From Clostridiales bacterium (lineage in GTDB: Bacteria > Bacillota > Clostridia > Christensenellales > Aristaeellaceae): a stretch of 64,000 nucleotides of DNA. A program made the position numbers and the translations under genes. Under the pieces are notes generated by a model. That model saw only the letters and a list, made by a program, of their open reading frames with translations. It had not been told where the DNA came from and did no database searches. Location of the stretch: the NCBI GenBank assembly GCA_004556155.1, contig SFIM01000016.1, forward strand, positions 1 to 64,000, written 5' to 3'. This document shows, piece after piece, positions 7,986-18,465 of this stretch. Position 1 is the first letter of the stretch, and every line of letters begins with the position of its first letter.

Positions 7986-8543
7986 ATGGATCAGAACCAG
8001 CTGAAGGATTTGCTTTATCGTGCTGACGCGGTGCGCTCCGGCCATTTTCTGCGAGCCAGCGGCCGCCACAGCAATTTGTATATTCAGTGCGCGCATCTGT
8101 TTGAAAACGCGCGCAGCGCGCAGGAGGTCTGCGCTCTGATTGCCCAGCATTACGCCAAGTCCGGCGTGCAGCTGGTGCTCAGCGCGGCCATTGGCGGTAT
8201 GCTGGCGGGCTACGAGGTGAGCTGTCAGCTGGGCGTGCGCAATATGTATGCCGAGCGCCGCGACCAGGTGCTTACCCTGCGGCGCGGCTTTGCCTTTGCT
8301 CCTGGCACGCGGGTGCTGATTGTGGAGGATATGGTATCCACCGGCCACAGCGTGCGGGAGCTGATTGAGATCGTTCGCGCGCTTGGCGGTGAAGTGGTGG
8401 GCATATCCTGCATTATCGATGCATCGGGCGGTAAAGTGGCGTTTGAATATCCTTATTATCCGCTGTACTGCGAGAAAGTGGAAAATTATCAGGAAGCCGA
8501 TTGCCCGCTGTGCAAGCAGAACAAACCCTTTGACAATGTATAA
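7986..8543 (+). CDS. pyrE: Orotate phosphoribosyltransferase
   Basis: OPRTase attaches ribose-phosphate from PRPP to orotate in pyrimidine synthesis. The PRPP-binding loop is VLIVEDMVSTGHSV near residues 114-127, and AERRDQVLTLRRGF is the conserved middle segment of the archaeal/clostridial branch. AAIGGMLAGYEV is the ribose-phosphate side. Length is 185 residues, normal for this branch. GAGGAAG lies upstream. The C-terminal tail has CPLCKQNKP, a Cys-x-x-Cys pair common in this subgroup. It is followed after 14 bases by sdaAB and is divergent from purR. Confidence 0.93.
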   Translation: MDQNQLKDLLYRADAVRSGHFLRASGRHSNLYIQCAHLFENARSAQEVCALIAQHYAKSGVQLVLSAAIGGMLAGYEVSCQLGVRNMYAERRDQVLTLRRGFAFAPGTRVLIVEDMVSTGHSVRELIEIVRALGGEVVGISCIIDASGGKVAFEYPYYPLYCEKVENYQEADCPLCKQNKPFDNV

Positions 8544-8557
8544 CAGGAGCAGCGATT

Positions 8558-9217
8558 ATGCAGCTGTTTGATATCATCGGGCCGGTTATGATCGGCCCTT
8601 CCTCCTCGCACACGGCGGGCGCGGCGCGCATTGGGCGCATCACGCGCATGTTGCTGGGCGAGGAGGTTCAGTATGCGGATATCCGCTTTCACGGTTCCTT
8701 CGCCAAAACCTGGGAGGGCCATGGCACCGATCGCGCGGTGATTGGCGGTTTGCTGGGCCTGCAGGTGGATGACGAGCGCCTGCGCAAAAGCCGCGCGCTG
8801 GCTGAGCAGGCCGGCATGCGCTATACCATCTCCGCGGTGCAGCTGCGCGACGCCCACCCCAACACCGTGTTAATTGACGCGGTGGGCGTAAGCGGCGCGC
8901 AGATCAGTGTGCAGGCAGTATCGGTGGGCGGCGGCAGCATTCGCGTGCAGTATCTCAACGGTCTGGAGGTAGGCTTTTCGGGCGAGCGCACCACGCTGGT
9001 CATTCAGCATCGGGATACGCCGGGGGCCATTGCCAAGGTGAGCCGCCTGCTGGCTGCCGCGCGGCTGAATATCGCTACCATGCGTGTATTCCGCGCCGAG
9101 GCAGGCGGGCGCGCTGTGATGGCGCTGGAGCTGGATAGCGTGCCGGATGATTCGCTGGTGGCTGCGCTGCGCAATGTGCCTGCCATCCAGAGCGTGACGC
9201 TGCTGGACAGACTGTAA
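8558..9217 (+). CDS. sdaAB: L-serine dehydratase, beta subunit
   Basis: This is the partner chain of sdaAA. The N-terminal block GPSSSHTAGAARIGR (residues 13-27) is diagnostic. The last 75 residues form an ACT domain (TLVIQHRDTPGAIAKV onward), the usual site for amino-acid sensing in this subunit. Length is 219 residues. The gene is cotranscribed with pyrE and ends at a strong hairpin terminator. In most Bacillota the alpha and beta genes are adjacent; here they are 5.6 kb apart on opposite strands. Confidence 0.94.
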   Translation: MQLFDIIGPVMIGPSSSHTAGAARIGRITRMLLGEEVQYADIRFHGSFAKTWEGHGTDRAVIGGLLGLQVDDERLRKSRALAEQAGMRYTISAVQLRDAHPNTVLIDAVGVSGAQISVQAVSVGGGSIRVQYLNGLEVGFSGERTTLVIQHRDTPGAIAKVSRLLAAARLNIATMRVFRAEAGGRAVMALELDSVPDDSLVAALRNVPAIQSVTLLDRL

Positions 9218-9231
9218 AAAAACGAATAGAT

Positions 9232-9274
9232 AAAAAAGCTGCCCTCTGGCTTAATGCCGGGGGGCAGCTTTTTT
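9232..9274. terminator. Bidirectional terminator
   Basis: AAAAAAGCTGCCC pairs with GGGCAGCTTTTTT around a small internal stem. It has A and T runs on both sides, so it can end both sdaAB (plus) and the XRE gene (minus). Confidence 0.9.
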
Positions 9275-9290
9275 GCGCGGAATGCGCCGA

Positions 9291-9638
9291 TTATTCCTCG
9301 TCCTTGCCAATCAGGCGGATGGGATAATGACCGCTGTCGGCCATATCCTGCAGCAGCTGCAGGGCGCGGGCGCGGCCATCGGGATTCATGCTGTGGAAAA
9401 CGGAAATCAGGATGTCCTCATCCGTGGAGCGTTCCTTGTTGTCCACCAGGCGAATGAAATCATCCATGGTCATTCCCAGCGCGTCCATGAGCTTCTGCAG
9501 GGACTTGTAGCGCGGATTATCCGTTGCGCCGGATGCGATTTTGTCGATTGTGCTCTTGGGTACGCCGCTCATGGCGGACAGCATGTCGCTGGTGACGCCC
9601 TGACGCTGCATGACGGTGCGAATTACTTCGAGTCCCAC
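9291..9638 (-). CDS. XRE-family transcriptional regulator
   Basis: A 115-residue protein with a helix-turn-helix in its first 60 residues (TSDMLSAMSGVPKSTIDKI), followed by an acidic C-terminal region of unknown role. I choose the GTG at 9638 because GGAGGT lies 8 bases upstream; an in-frame ATG at 9689 lacks a site. Its promoter carries two direct repeats that look like self-operators. No target genes are evident; the next gene on that side is the M-box/mgtE unit. Confidence 0.85.
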   Translation of the reverse strand: MGLEVIRTVMQRQGVTSDMLSAMSGVPKSTIDKIASGATDNPRYKSLQKLMDALGMTMDDFIRLVDNKERSTDEDILISVFHSMNPDGRARALQLLQDMADSGHYPIRLIGKDEE

Positions 9639-9695
9639 GATGACTACCTCCGATACATTCCTTTTGTGCTTGCGAAAGTGGAGACACAACGTTCT

Positions 9696-9751
9696 ATACG
9701 CTGGATATTATAGCTCAGAATATATTTAAAGTCAATACGCTGATATTATAA
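9696..9751. repeat. Two direct repeats over the XRE promoter
   Basis: ATACGCTGGATATTATA (9696-9712) and ATACGCTGATATTATA (9735-9750) are spaced 39 bases apart. One copy covers the -10 and the other abuts the -35 of the minus-strand promoter. They are candidate operators for the XRE protein. Confidence 0.7.
9707..9735 (-). promoter_or_regulatory. Promoter of the XRE gene
   Basis: On the minus strand TTGACT (9735-9730), a 17-base spacer and TATAAT (9712-9707). Confidence 0.8.
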
Positions 9752-9867
9752 TTGGCAGATAGGCAGGATGAATTTCCCCATATCATACAATTATGAAAGT
9801 ACAGCTATTCTTTTTTTGCATATCACTGTCATATCAGCCGTAGTTTTGACTTAATTGCTTTTTTTCG

Positions 9868-9896
9868 TTGACAGGCGCTTCCATTCTTTGTATAAT
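9868..9896 (+). promoter_or_regulatory. Consensus sigma-A promoter of the mgtE leader
   Basis: A perfect TTGACA (9868-9873), 17-base spacer and TATAAT (9891-9896). Transcription should start near 9903, just before the M-box. Confidence 0.93.
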
Positions 9897-9904
9897 AAAA
9901 TGTA

Positions 9905-10065
9905 CGCGAAAGCCCGGTAGGCAAGGCTACCGCAGGGATACGGACTGCTGCCGCGGAGGGGTGGAGACACCCTGAGCAGGTATGAGCAGACAATGTCGAA
10001 ATACAAGGCATGGTTTAACGCAGTTTCATCGCCCGGCGATGCTGAAGCTCGAACGGTAGCAGCGA
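9905..10065 (+). promoter_or_regulatory. M-box (ykoK) magnesium riboswitch
   Basis: The 5' core GGTAGGCAAGGCTACC, then GGGATACGGACTGCTGCC, follows the M-box pattern GGTGAGGCTCC...GATACGCTGCTGCC that I know from the B. subtilis mgtE leader. The 3' core GATGCTGAAGCTCGAACG matches its TGCTAAAGCTCTACG. It sits directly between a consensus promoter and mgtE, the usual M-box target. High Mg2+ is expected to fold it into the OFF state. Exact ends are estimated. Confidence 0.88.
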
Positions 10066-10079
10066 TGCTTAGCATGCAT

Positions 10080-10118
10080 GCGCCGCGCCGCCTCCGGGTG
10101 GCTGCGGCGCTTATTCTA
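10080..10118 (+). terminator. Expression-platform terminator of the M-box
   Basis: A GC-rich stem (GCGCCGC at 10080-10086 with GCGGCGC at 10104-10110, plus inner pairs) is followed by TTATTCTATT. It is suitably placed for Mg2+-dependent termination before mgtE. Confidence 0.7.
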
Positions 10119-10148
10119 TTGCAAAAACCAGAAAGAAGGAGGGCCGTC

Positions 10149-10232
10149 ATGGACGGAGACAGTAATGCCATGGGCGCGGACATAGGACGAACAACGCGCG
10201 CGGCAGGTCCTGCGCGGCCCGCCGCTGCATAG
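10149..10232 (+). CDS. Possible 27-codon leader peptide before mgtE
   Basis: An ATG at 10149 follows a strong AAGGAGGG with 5 bases of spacing and runs 27 codons to TAG. It ends in the alanine- and proline-rich GPARPAAA, and the DNA of this end is very GC-rich and self-complementary. It lies after the riboswitch terminator and 57 bases before mgtE. A regulatory leader peptide is possible, in the way enterobacterial mgt leaders work, but the idea rests only on position and the ribosome site. Confidence 0.4.
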   Translation: MDGDSNAMGADIGRTTRAAGPARPAAA

Positions 10233-10289
10233 CGCAAAGCGCCTGCATCTGCGCCTTCCAGACCAAACTACAGTCAGGAGGGTTCAAAA

Positions 10290-11648
10290 ATGTCGCAGAT
10301 CGATAATGCCTTTGAAACCACAATGGAAAAATTGTGGGAAAACAAAAAATACAATACCCTGCGCGACGTGCTGGTTACCATGCAGCCCGCGCAGGTGGCG
10401 GCGCTGTTTGCCATGATGCCGGATAACGCGCCTGCCCCGCTGTTCCGCCTGCTGCCCAAGGAGCAGGCCGCCGAGACCTTTGTGGAGATGGAGCCCGATA
10501 TGCAGGAAAAGCTGATCCGCAGCTTTTCGGATACCGAGCTGAAATCGGTGCTGGATGAACTGTACGTGGACGATGCGGTAGACCTGGTGGAGGAGATGCC
10601 GGCCAATGTGGTCAAGCGACTGCTGGCTCAGGCCGACCCGGATATGCGCAAGAGCATCAACGAGCTGCTGCGCTATCCCGAGGACAGCGCCGGCTCCATC
10701 ATGACCATCGAATTTGTGGCCCTGCGGCCGCAAATGACTGCTGCCGACGCAATCGCTTCCATCCGCCGCACGGGTATGGATAAAGAGACGGTTAACAACT
10801 GCTATATCATTGACGAGAGCAGGCACCTGCTGGGCGTGGTCTCCCTGCGCGGCATCGTCATGGCGCGCGAGGACGCCAGGATGCAGGACATCATGGAGAC
10901 CAACGTCATCTCCGTGACCACCCAGGAGGATCAGGAATCCGTGGCGCGCCTGTTCAGCCTGTACGATCTCAACGTCCTGCCCGTGGTGGATACCGAAAAC
11001 CGCATGGTGGGTATCGTTACCGTTGACGACGCCATCGACGTTATCGAGGAAGAAACCACCGAGGATATCAGCAAGATGGCGGCCATCACCCCCAGCGACC
11101 GGCCGTATCTGAAGACATCCGTGTGGATGCTGTGGAAAAGCCGCATTCCCTGGCTGCTGCTGCTGATGCTGTCGGCCACCTTTACGGGCATGATCATCAC
11201 CCATTTTGAGGGCGTGCTCAGCTTTTCCATCGCCCTGACCGCCGCCATCCCCATGCTGATGGATACGGGCGGCAACTGCGGCAGCCAGTCGTCGGTTACG
11301 GTGATCCGCAGCCTGTCGCTGGGTGAACTGCACTTTAAGGATCTGTTCAAGGTGTGGTGGAAGGAAGCGCGCGTGGCCGTGATGTGCGGCGTGACGCTGG
11401 CTGTGGCTAACTTTGTAAAGCTGCTGCTGATCGAGCGTGTGGGCGTGCCCATTGCGCTGACCATTTGCCTTACGCTGTGCGTTACGGTGTTCATCGCCAA
11501 GATGGTGGGCTGCACCCTGCCCATCCTGGCCGATAAGCTGGGCTTCGACCCGGCCGTCATGGCCAGCCCCTTTATCACCACCATTGTGGACGCGCTTGCC
11601 CTGCTGATCTACTGCGCCTTTGCCGGGATGATCCTGGGCCTGGCCTAA
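10290..11648 (+). CDS. mgtE: Magnesium transporter MgtE
   Basis: MgtE is a Mg2+-gated channel in the cytoplasmic membrane. The 452 residues show the expected order: an N-terminal helical MgtE_N domain (about 10-115), two CBS domains (about 125-255) and five membrane helices from about 275. The last part contains the signature MLMDTGGNCGSQSS, near the ion pore. CAGGAGGG lies 8 bases before the ATG. With the M-box leader upstream, its expression should fall when Mg2+ is plentiful. It is followed by a GNAT gene and a HAD gene in the same direction. Confidence 0.96.
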   Translation: MSQIDNAFETTMEKLWENKKYNTLRDVLVTMQPAQVAALFAMMPDNAPAPLFRLLPKEQAAETFVEMEPDMQEKLIRSFSDTELKSVLDELYVDDAVDLVEEMPANVVKRLLAQADPDMRKSINELLRYPEDSAGSIMTIEFVALRPQMTAADAIASIRRTGMDKETVNNCYIIDESRHLLGVVSLRGIVMAREDARMQDIMETNVISVTTQEDQESVARLFSLYDLNVLPVVDTENRMVGIVTVDDAIDVIEEETTEDISKMAAITPSDRPYLKTSVWMLWKSRIPWLLLLMLSATFTGMIITHFEGVLSFSIALTAAIPMLMDTGGNCGSQSSVTVIRSLSLGELHFKDLFKVWWKEARVAVMCGVTLAVANFVKLLLIERVGVPIALTICLTLCVTVFIAKMVGCTLPILADKLGFDPAVMASPFITTIVDALALLIYCAFAGMILGLA

Positions 11649-11664
11649 ACAAGGAGAACTGCTT

Positions 11665-12210
11665 TTGCAATATAACCAGACCATTCAGCTCAGGGATGGC
11701 CGCGCCTGTGTTCTGCGCCATGCCTTGGCGGAGGATGCGGCGGCGGTGATCGACAACTTTAACCTGACCCATGGCGAGACCGATTATCTGCTTACCTATC
11801 CGGACGAGAGCCGCAGTGATGTGGCAGCGGAGGCGCGCTTTCTGCAAGCCAAGGCCGACAGTGCCAACGAGGTGGAAATCATCGCCCAGGTGGGCGATGT
11901 GATCGCGGGCACGGCGGGAATCGATGCGGTGGGCGGCAGATATAAGCTGCGTCACCGCGCGGAGTTTGGCGTCAGCGTGGCGCGCGAATACTGGGGATTG
12001 GGCATTGGCCGCGCTCTGCTGAACGCCTGCATCGATTGCGCCCGCCAGGCGGGCTATACCCAGCTGGAGCTGGATGTGGTGGCCGACAACACCCGTGCCA
12101 TGGCGCTGTACACCCAGGCAGGCTTTACGGAGTATGGCCGCAATCCCAGGGGCTTCAGATCCCGCACGGCGGGGTATCAGGAATTGGTGTATATGCGGCT
12201 GGAGATGTGA
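11665..12210 (+). CDS. GNAT-family N-acetyltransferase
   Basis: A 181-residue acetyltransferase. EFGVSVAREYWGLGIGRALL (about 103-122) is the acetyl-CoA binding strand and loop, with GLGIGR as the pyrophosphate loop; NTRAMALYTQAGF is the typical later block. The gene starts with TTG at 11665, supported by AAGGAGA 7 bases upstream. It begins 16 bases after mgtE and is probably in its operon. It resembles RimI/ribosomal-protein acetyltransferase-like members, but the target is unknown. Confidence 0.88.
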   Translation: MQYNQTIQLRDGRACVLRHALAEDAAAVIDNFNLTHGETDYLLTYPDESRSDVAAEARFLQAKADSANEVEIIAQVGDVIAGTAGIDAVGGRYKLRHRAEFGVSVAREYWGLGIGRALLNACIDCARQAGYTQLELDVVADNTRAMALYTQAGFTEYGRNPRGFRSRTAGYQELVYMRLEM

Positions 12211-12235
12211 ATGCAGTAAAGGATAGAAATATCTC

Positions 12236-12997
12236 ATGAATACCAATGCAAGAGCCATCTTTCTGGACATCGACGGCACGCTGATTCCCTTTGGGGCGGA
12301 GGCGCCCTGCGAGCAGGACAGGACGGCGCTGCTTCGGGCACGCGCAGCCGGTCATAAGGTGCTGATCAACACCGGGCGCTCGTCGGGCTTTTTGCCGCCG
12401 GTGCTGCGGACGGCGGACTACCTGGATGGCTTCCTGTGCGGCTGCGGCACGCAGCTGATTATAGGCGGCAAAACGCTGTTCAAGCAGGAGATTCCCCGCG
12501 AGGCGCTGCGCCAGGTGCTGGCATACTTTTTGGAGAGTCCCGGCGAGGGCTGCTTCTTTGAGGGCGAAACCGCGCTGCTGACCATCCAGCGCACGCATCC
12601 GCAGGGGCAGATGCTGACCCGCGCGGATGATTTTGACACGCGCTTTGCCGGGGAGAGCGTCACCAAGCTGACCATCTGGGGCGCGCCTACGCAGCAGCAG
12701 CGCCGCCTGCTGGCACCGTGGTTTGATCTGATCTGCTCGGAGCGTTGGTATGAGGCCGTGCTGCACGGCCACGGCAAGGGCGTGGGTATGGAGCATGCCT
12801 GCAGCGCCCTGGGCGTGCCGGTGGAAAACAGCGTGGCCATTGGGGATAGCGAGAACGATCTGGATATGTTCCGTCACGCAGGCTGGAGCGTGGCCATGGG
12901 CAACGCCAGCCCCGCTGTGCAATCGCAGGCGGACTGGGTGACGGCTCCTGCCGGACAGGGCGGCATCGCCCGCGCGCTGGCGCATATCGGAATTTAA
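12236..12997 (+). CDS. HAD-superfamily (Cof-type) phosphatase
   Basis: A 253-residue class-IIB HAD hydrolase. The nucleophile motif is FLDIDGTL near residues 9-16, motif II is INTGRS, and the metal-binding end is AIGDSENDLDMF. Such enzymes remove phosphate from sugar phosphates, nucleotides or flavin precursors. The long cap between motif II and the last motif is typical of the Cof group. It follows the GNAT gene by 25 bases. Substrate not predictable. Confidence 0.9.
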   Translation: MNTNARAIFLDIDGTLIPFGAEAPCEQDRTALLRARAAGHKVLINTGRSSGFLPPVLRTADYLDGFLCGCGTQLIIGGKTLFKQEIPREALRQVLAYFLESPGEGCFFEGETALLTIQRTHPQGQMLTRADDFDTRFAGESVTKLTIWGAPTQQQRRLLAPWFDLICSERWYEAVLHGHGKGVGMEHACSALGVPVENSVAIGDSENDLDMFRHAGWSVAMGNASPAVQSQADWVTAPAGQGGIARALAHIGI

Positions 12998-13022
12998 ACG
13001 CCCTTATAATAAGGTATAAACC

Positions 13023-13051
13023 TTGTACAAAACGCCGTTTTGTGTTATAAT
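13023..13051 (+). promoter_or_regulatory. gyrB promoter
   Basis: TTGTAC (13023-13028), a 17-base spacer and TATAAT (13046-13051), leaving a leader of about 115 bases before gyrB. Confidence 0.7.
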
Positions 13052-13175
13052 GATAATGAAGAGAAATGCTGGCCTTTGCCGGTGCTTCTCATCGTGATTC
13101 GATATAACACGCGGCGTTTTTGGCGTATCGCTGGGGCCGGCGCGCCGCGTGCTTCATCTTTCCAGGGAGGTCAAA

Positions 13176-15155
13176 ATGACGGAAGAAATGAACGCAGCTC
13201 AGAATCCTGATCATGCGCAGGGCCATTACGGCGCAGGCGATATTCAGGTGCTGGAGGGGCTGGAGGCTGTGCGCCGCCGTCCCGGCATGTATATCGGCTC
13301 TACCGATTACCGTGGACTGCATCATTGCGTATATGAAATTGTGGACAACGCCGTGGACGAGGCGCTGGCCGGCTACTGCACGGATATCATCATCACCATC
13401 AAGCACGATGGCTCAGTAGAGGTGCAGGATAACGGCCGCGGCTTCCCTGTGGGCATCCATCCCAAGGTGGGGCGTCCCGCGGTGGAGGTATGCCTGACCA
13501 TGCTGCACGCGGGCGGCAAGTTTGGCGGCGAGGGCTACAAGGTGTCCGGCGGCCTGCACGGCGTGGGCGCGTCGGTTGTAAACGCGCTGTCCAGTCACCT
13601 GATGGTCACGGTGTATCAGGGTGGCAAGGTATACCGCCAGGAGTATAATCGCGGCAAGATCGAATACGATCTGAAGATTATCGGCGATGCGGGCGAGCGC
13701 ACGGGCACCACGGTGCAGTTCTGGCCCGATATCCGCAGCGAGGAAAACCCCGACGGCGTGTTCGATCCTAATATCGAGTTTAACTACGATATCCTCAAAA
13801 CCCGCATGCGCGAGATGGCCTTCCTGAACAAGGGCATCAAGATCGTGCTGCGCGATGAGCGCGAGGGCAGGGAGCAGGAGCGCGTTTTCCACTATGAGGG
13901 CGGTATCCGCGAGTTTGTCAAATTCCTCAATAAAAACCGTGAGGTGCTCTTCCCCGAGCCGATTTACATCGAGGGCGTAAAGAACGGCGTGTCCGTCGAG
14001 GCCGCGCTGCAGTATAACGACAGCTATGCTGAGAACATTTATACCTTCGCCAATAATATCCACACCCCCGAGGGCGGCACGCATTTGATGGGCTTCCAGG
14101 CCGCGCTGACGCGCGTGATCAACGATTACGGCCGCAATAAGTGCCGCCCGCCCGTGCTCAAGGATTCGGACGCGAACCTCAAGGGCGAGGATGTGCGCGA
14201 AAGCCTGACGGCCATCGTGTCGGTCAAGATGCATGAGCCGCAGTTTGAGGGGCAGACCAAGTCCAAGCTGGGCAACAGCGAGGTGCGCCCCATCGTGGAT
14301 GCGATGGTGGCCGAGGGGCTGTCCACCTATCTGGAGGAAAACCCCGCCGTGGCGCGCATGATCCTGGATCGCTGCTGCAACGCCGCCCGCGCGCGTGAGG
14401 CCGCCCGCAAGGCGCGCGACCTGACCCGCCGCAAGACCGTGCTGGAATCCGCCTCCCTGCCCGGCAAGCTGGCCGACTGCTCCGAGCGCGATCCCGCCAA
14501 GTGTGAAATCTTTATTGTAGAGGGCGACTCGGCAGGCGGCAGCGCCAAGACGGGGCGCGACCGCCACTATCAGGCCATCCTGCCCCTGCGCGGCAAGATC
14601 CTGAACGTTGAAAAAACGCGCCTGGATAAGATCCTGCTCAATCAGGAAATCAAAAACATGATCACCGCCTTTGGCTGCGGCATCGGCGAGGAGTTCAACG
14701 CCGATAAGCTGCGCTATCACCGCATCGTGTGCATGACGGATGCCGATGTGGACGGCGCGCATATCCGCATCCTGATGCTCACCTTCTTCTACCGCTACAT
14801 GCGGCCGCTGATTGAAAACGGCTATGTATACATCGCCATGCCGCCGCTGTATAAGGTGACGAAAAACAAGCAGGAATACTACGTCTATGACGACGTGGAG
14901 CTTGAAAAGCTGATGCAGCAGATCGGCCGCGATCCCAAGCCTGAAATTCAGCGCTATAAAGGTCTGGGCGAAATGAGCAGCGAGCAGCTGTGGACCACCA
15001 CCATGAACCCCGAAACCCGCACCATGATGAAGGTGAGCGTGGAGGACGCCATGGCCGCCGATGAGATCATGAGCCTGCTGATGGGTGACAAGGTGGAGCC
15101 GCGCCGCGAGTTTATCGAGCAGAATTACGATATGGTCACCGACCTTGATCTGTAA
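13176..15155 (+). CDS. gyrB: DNA gyrase subunit B
   Basis: GyrB supplies the ATPase and part of the DNA-cleavage core that introduces negative supercoils. In its 659 residues I see the GHKL ATP site (EIVDNAVDEALAG, then GVGASVVNALS), the TOPRIM residues EGDSAGGSAKTGRDR and DADVDGAHIR, and the closing block QRYKGLGEMSSEQLW. The start at 13176 is set by GGGAGG 5 bases upstream; the frame is open further left. gyrA follows after one intervening gene, and the GyrA partner carries a gyrase-type box, so this is GyrB and not ParE. Confidence 0.97.
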   Translation: MTEEMNAAQNPDHAQGHYGAGDIQVLEGLEAVRRRPGMYIGSTDYRGLHHCVYEIVDNAVDEALAGYCTDIIITIKHDGSVEVQDNGRGFPVGIHPKVGRPAVEVCLTMLHAGGKFGGEGYKVSGGLHGVGASVVNALSSHLMVTVYQGGKVYRQEYNRGKIEYDLKIIGDAGERTGTTVQFWPDIRSEENPDGVFDPNIEFNYDILKTRMREMAFLNKGIKIVLRDEREGREQERVFHYEGGIREFVKFLNKNREVLFPEPIYIEGVKNGVSVEAALQYNDSYAENIYTFANNIHTPEGGTHLMGFQAALTRVINDYGRNKCRPPVLKDSDANLKGEDVRESLTAIVSVKMHEPQFEGQTKSKLGNSEVRPIVDAMVAEGLSTYLEENPAVARMILDRCCNAARAREAARKARDLTRRKTVLESASLPGKLADCSERDPAKCEIFIVEGDSAGGSAKTGRDRHYQAILPLRGKILNVEKTRLDKILLNQEIKNMITAFGCGIGEEFNADKLRYHRIVCMTDADVDGAHIRILMLTFFYRYMRPLIENGYVYIAMPPLYKVTKNKQEYYVYDDVELEKLMQQIGRDPKPEIQRYKGLGEMSSEQLWTTTMNPETRTMMKVSVEDAMAADEIMSLLMGDKVEPRREFIEQNYDMVTDLDL

Positions 15156-15167
15156 GGGGGCGGACGG

Positions 15168-15851
15168 ATGAAAAAGCTATGTCTGCTTCTGGCCTTGTGC
15201 CTGACTGTATTGTGCGCCCTCCCGATGGGCGCGGGCGCGGAGGCGGCTGATCCCGCCCTGTCCGCCATGGTGCAAAGGGCCTTAAAGCTGGCCGACATCA
15301 TGCAGGAATGCGCGCAGTCCGAAGCCTATTGCAGCCTGTATGCTGGCTCGGCTGAAATCGGCGCGCTGTGCGCCGCCATGGGCGAGGGCCCCTATGACGC
15401 GCCGGTATCCGGCGCGCTGCTGACGCTGTCGCCCGCTGCCATGGACAGGCTGCTGCAAATCGGCGACAGCGCCCCGGCGCTGTCCGAGGGCATCCGGCAA
15501 AAGATCAATGCTTCTCTGCCTGTTACGCTGTGTACCATGCAGGTATCCCGCGCGGGCGCTGTGGCGCTGGCCGCATCTGCCATGCTGTCCTGCGGCGATT
15601 GCGCCGTGATGGCTGCGGACATGCCCCAGGCGGCGGTGCTCAGCCTGTCCTTTGGCGGCGCGTATGACGTGCTGTGCGCCTTTTATACCAACGAAAGCGG
15701 CGTGACCCAGGCAAACGCTTATCTGGTGGCGGCGGAAAACAACATGCTTTCCAGCCCCGAGCTGGCTGAGCTTCTGGACGATGCGGCCACGCTGCGCGCG
15801 CTGACGGCGGCGGAGCTTTCCGCAGCCCAGGCTGGCGGCCTTTCCCAATGA
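15168..15851 (+). CDS. Secreted protein of unknown function between gyrB and gyrA
   Basis: A 227-residue protein with a clear Sec signal (MKKLCLLLALCLTVLCALPM, cleavage near AGAEA). The mature part is alanine-rich, with about five cysteines and long amphipathic helices, and has no motif I recognise. AAGGGGG lies 7 bases upstream. It starts 12 bases after gyrB and ends 21 bases before gyrA, so it must be cotranscribed with gyrase. A secreted product in this position is unusual. Base use looks like its neighbours, so no sign of recent transfer. Confidence 0.8.
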   Translation: MKKLCLLLALCLTVLCALPMGAGAEAADPALSAMVQRALKLADIMQECAQSEAYCSLYAGSAEIGALCAAMGEGPYDAPVSGALLTLSPAAMDRLLQIGDSAPALSEGIRQKINASLPVTLCTMQVSRAGAVALAASAMLSCGDCAVMAADMPQAAVLSLSFGGAYDVLCAFYTNESGVTQANAYLVAAENNMLSSPELAELLDDAATLRALTAAELSAAQAGGLSQ

Positions 15852-15872
15852 CCCTGCGAAAGGAATGAGACA

Positions 15873-18386
<2,514 letters not shown>

Positions 18387-18407
18387 GCGATATTTCAAAT
18401 AAACGCA

Positions 18408-18444
18408 AGGCCGGTTCAGAGTGAATGCTCTGAACCGGCTTTTG
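18408..18444. terminator. Terminator of the gyrase operon
   Basis: GCCGGTTCAGAG (18410-18421) pairs perfectly with CTCTGAACCGGC (18428-18439), followed by TTTT. It may also serve the convergent permease gene. Confidence 0.88.
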
Positions 18445-18465
18445 TGCAGAGGGGGTGTAGTTAGT

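Noticed and set aside
9993..10148. Upstream part of the small frame before mgtE, as a 79-codon gene
   Set aside because: It lies inside the M-box and its terminator stem; only the part from the ATG at 10149 has a ribosome site.
13413..14762. 449-codon frame antisense to gyrB
   Set aside because: Shadow of gyrB codon bias, without a start site or recognisable motif.
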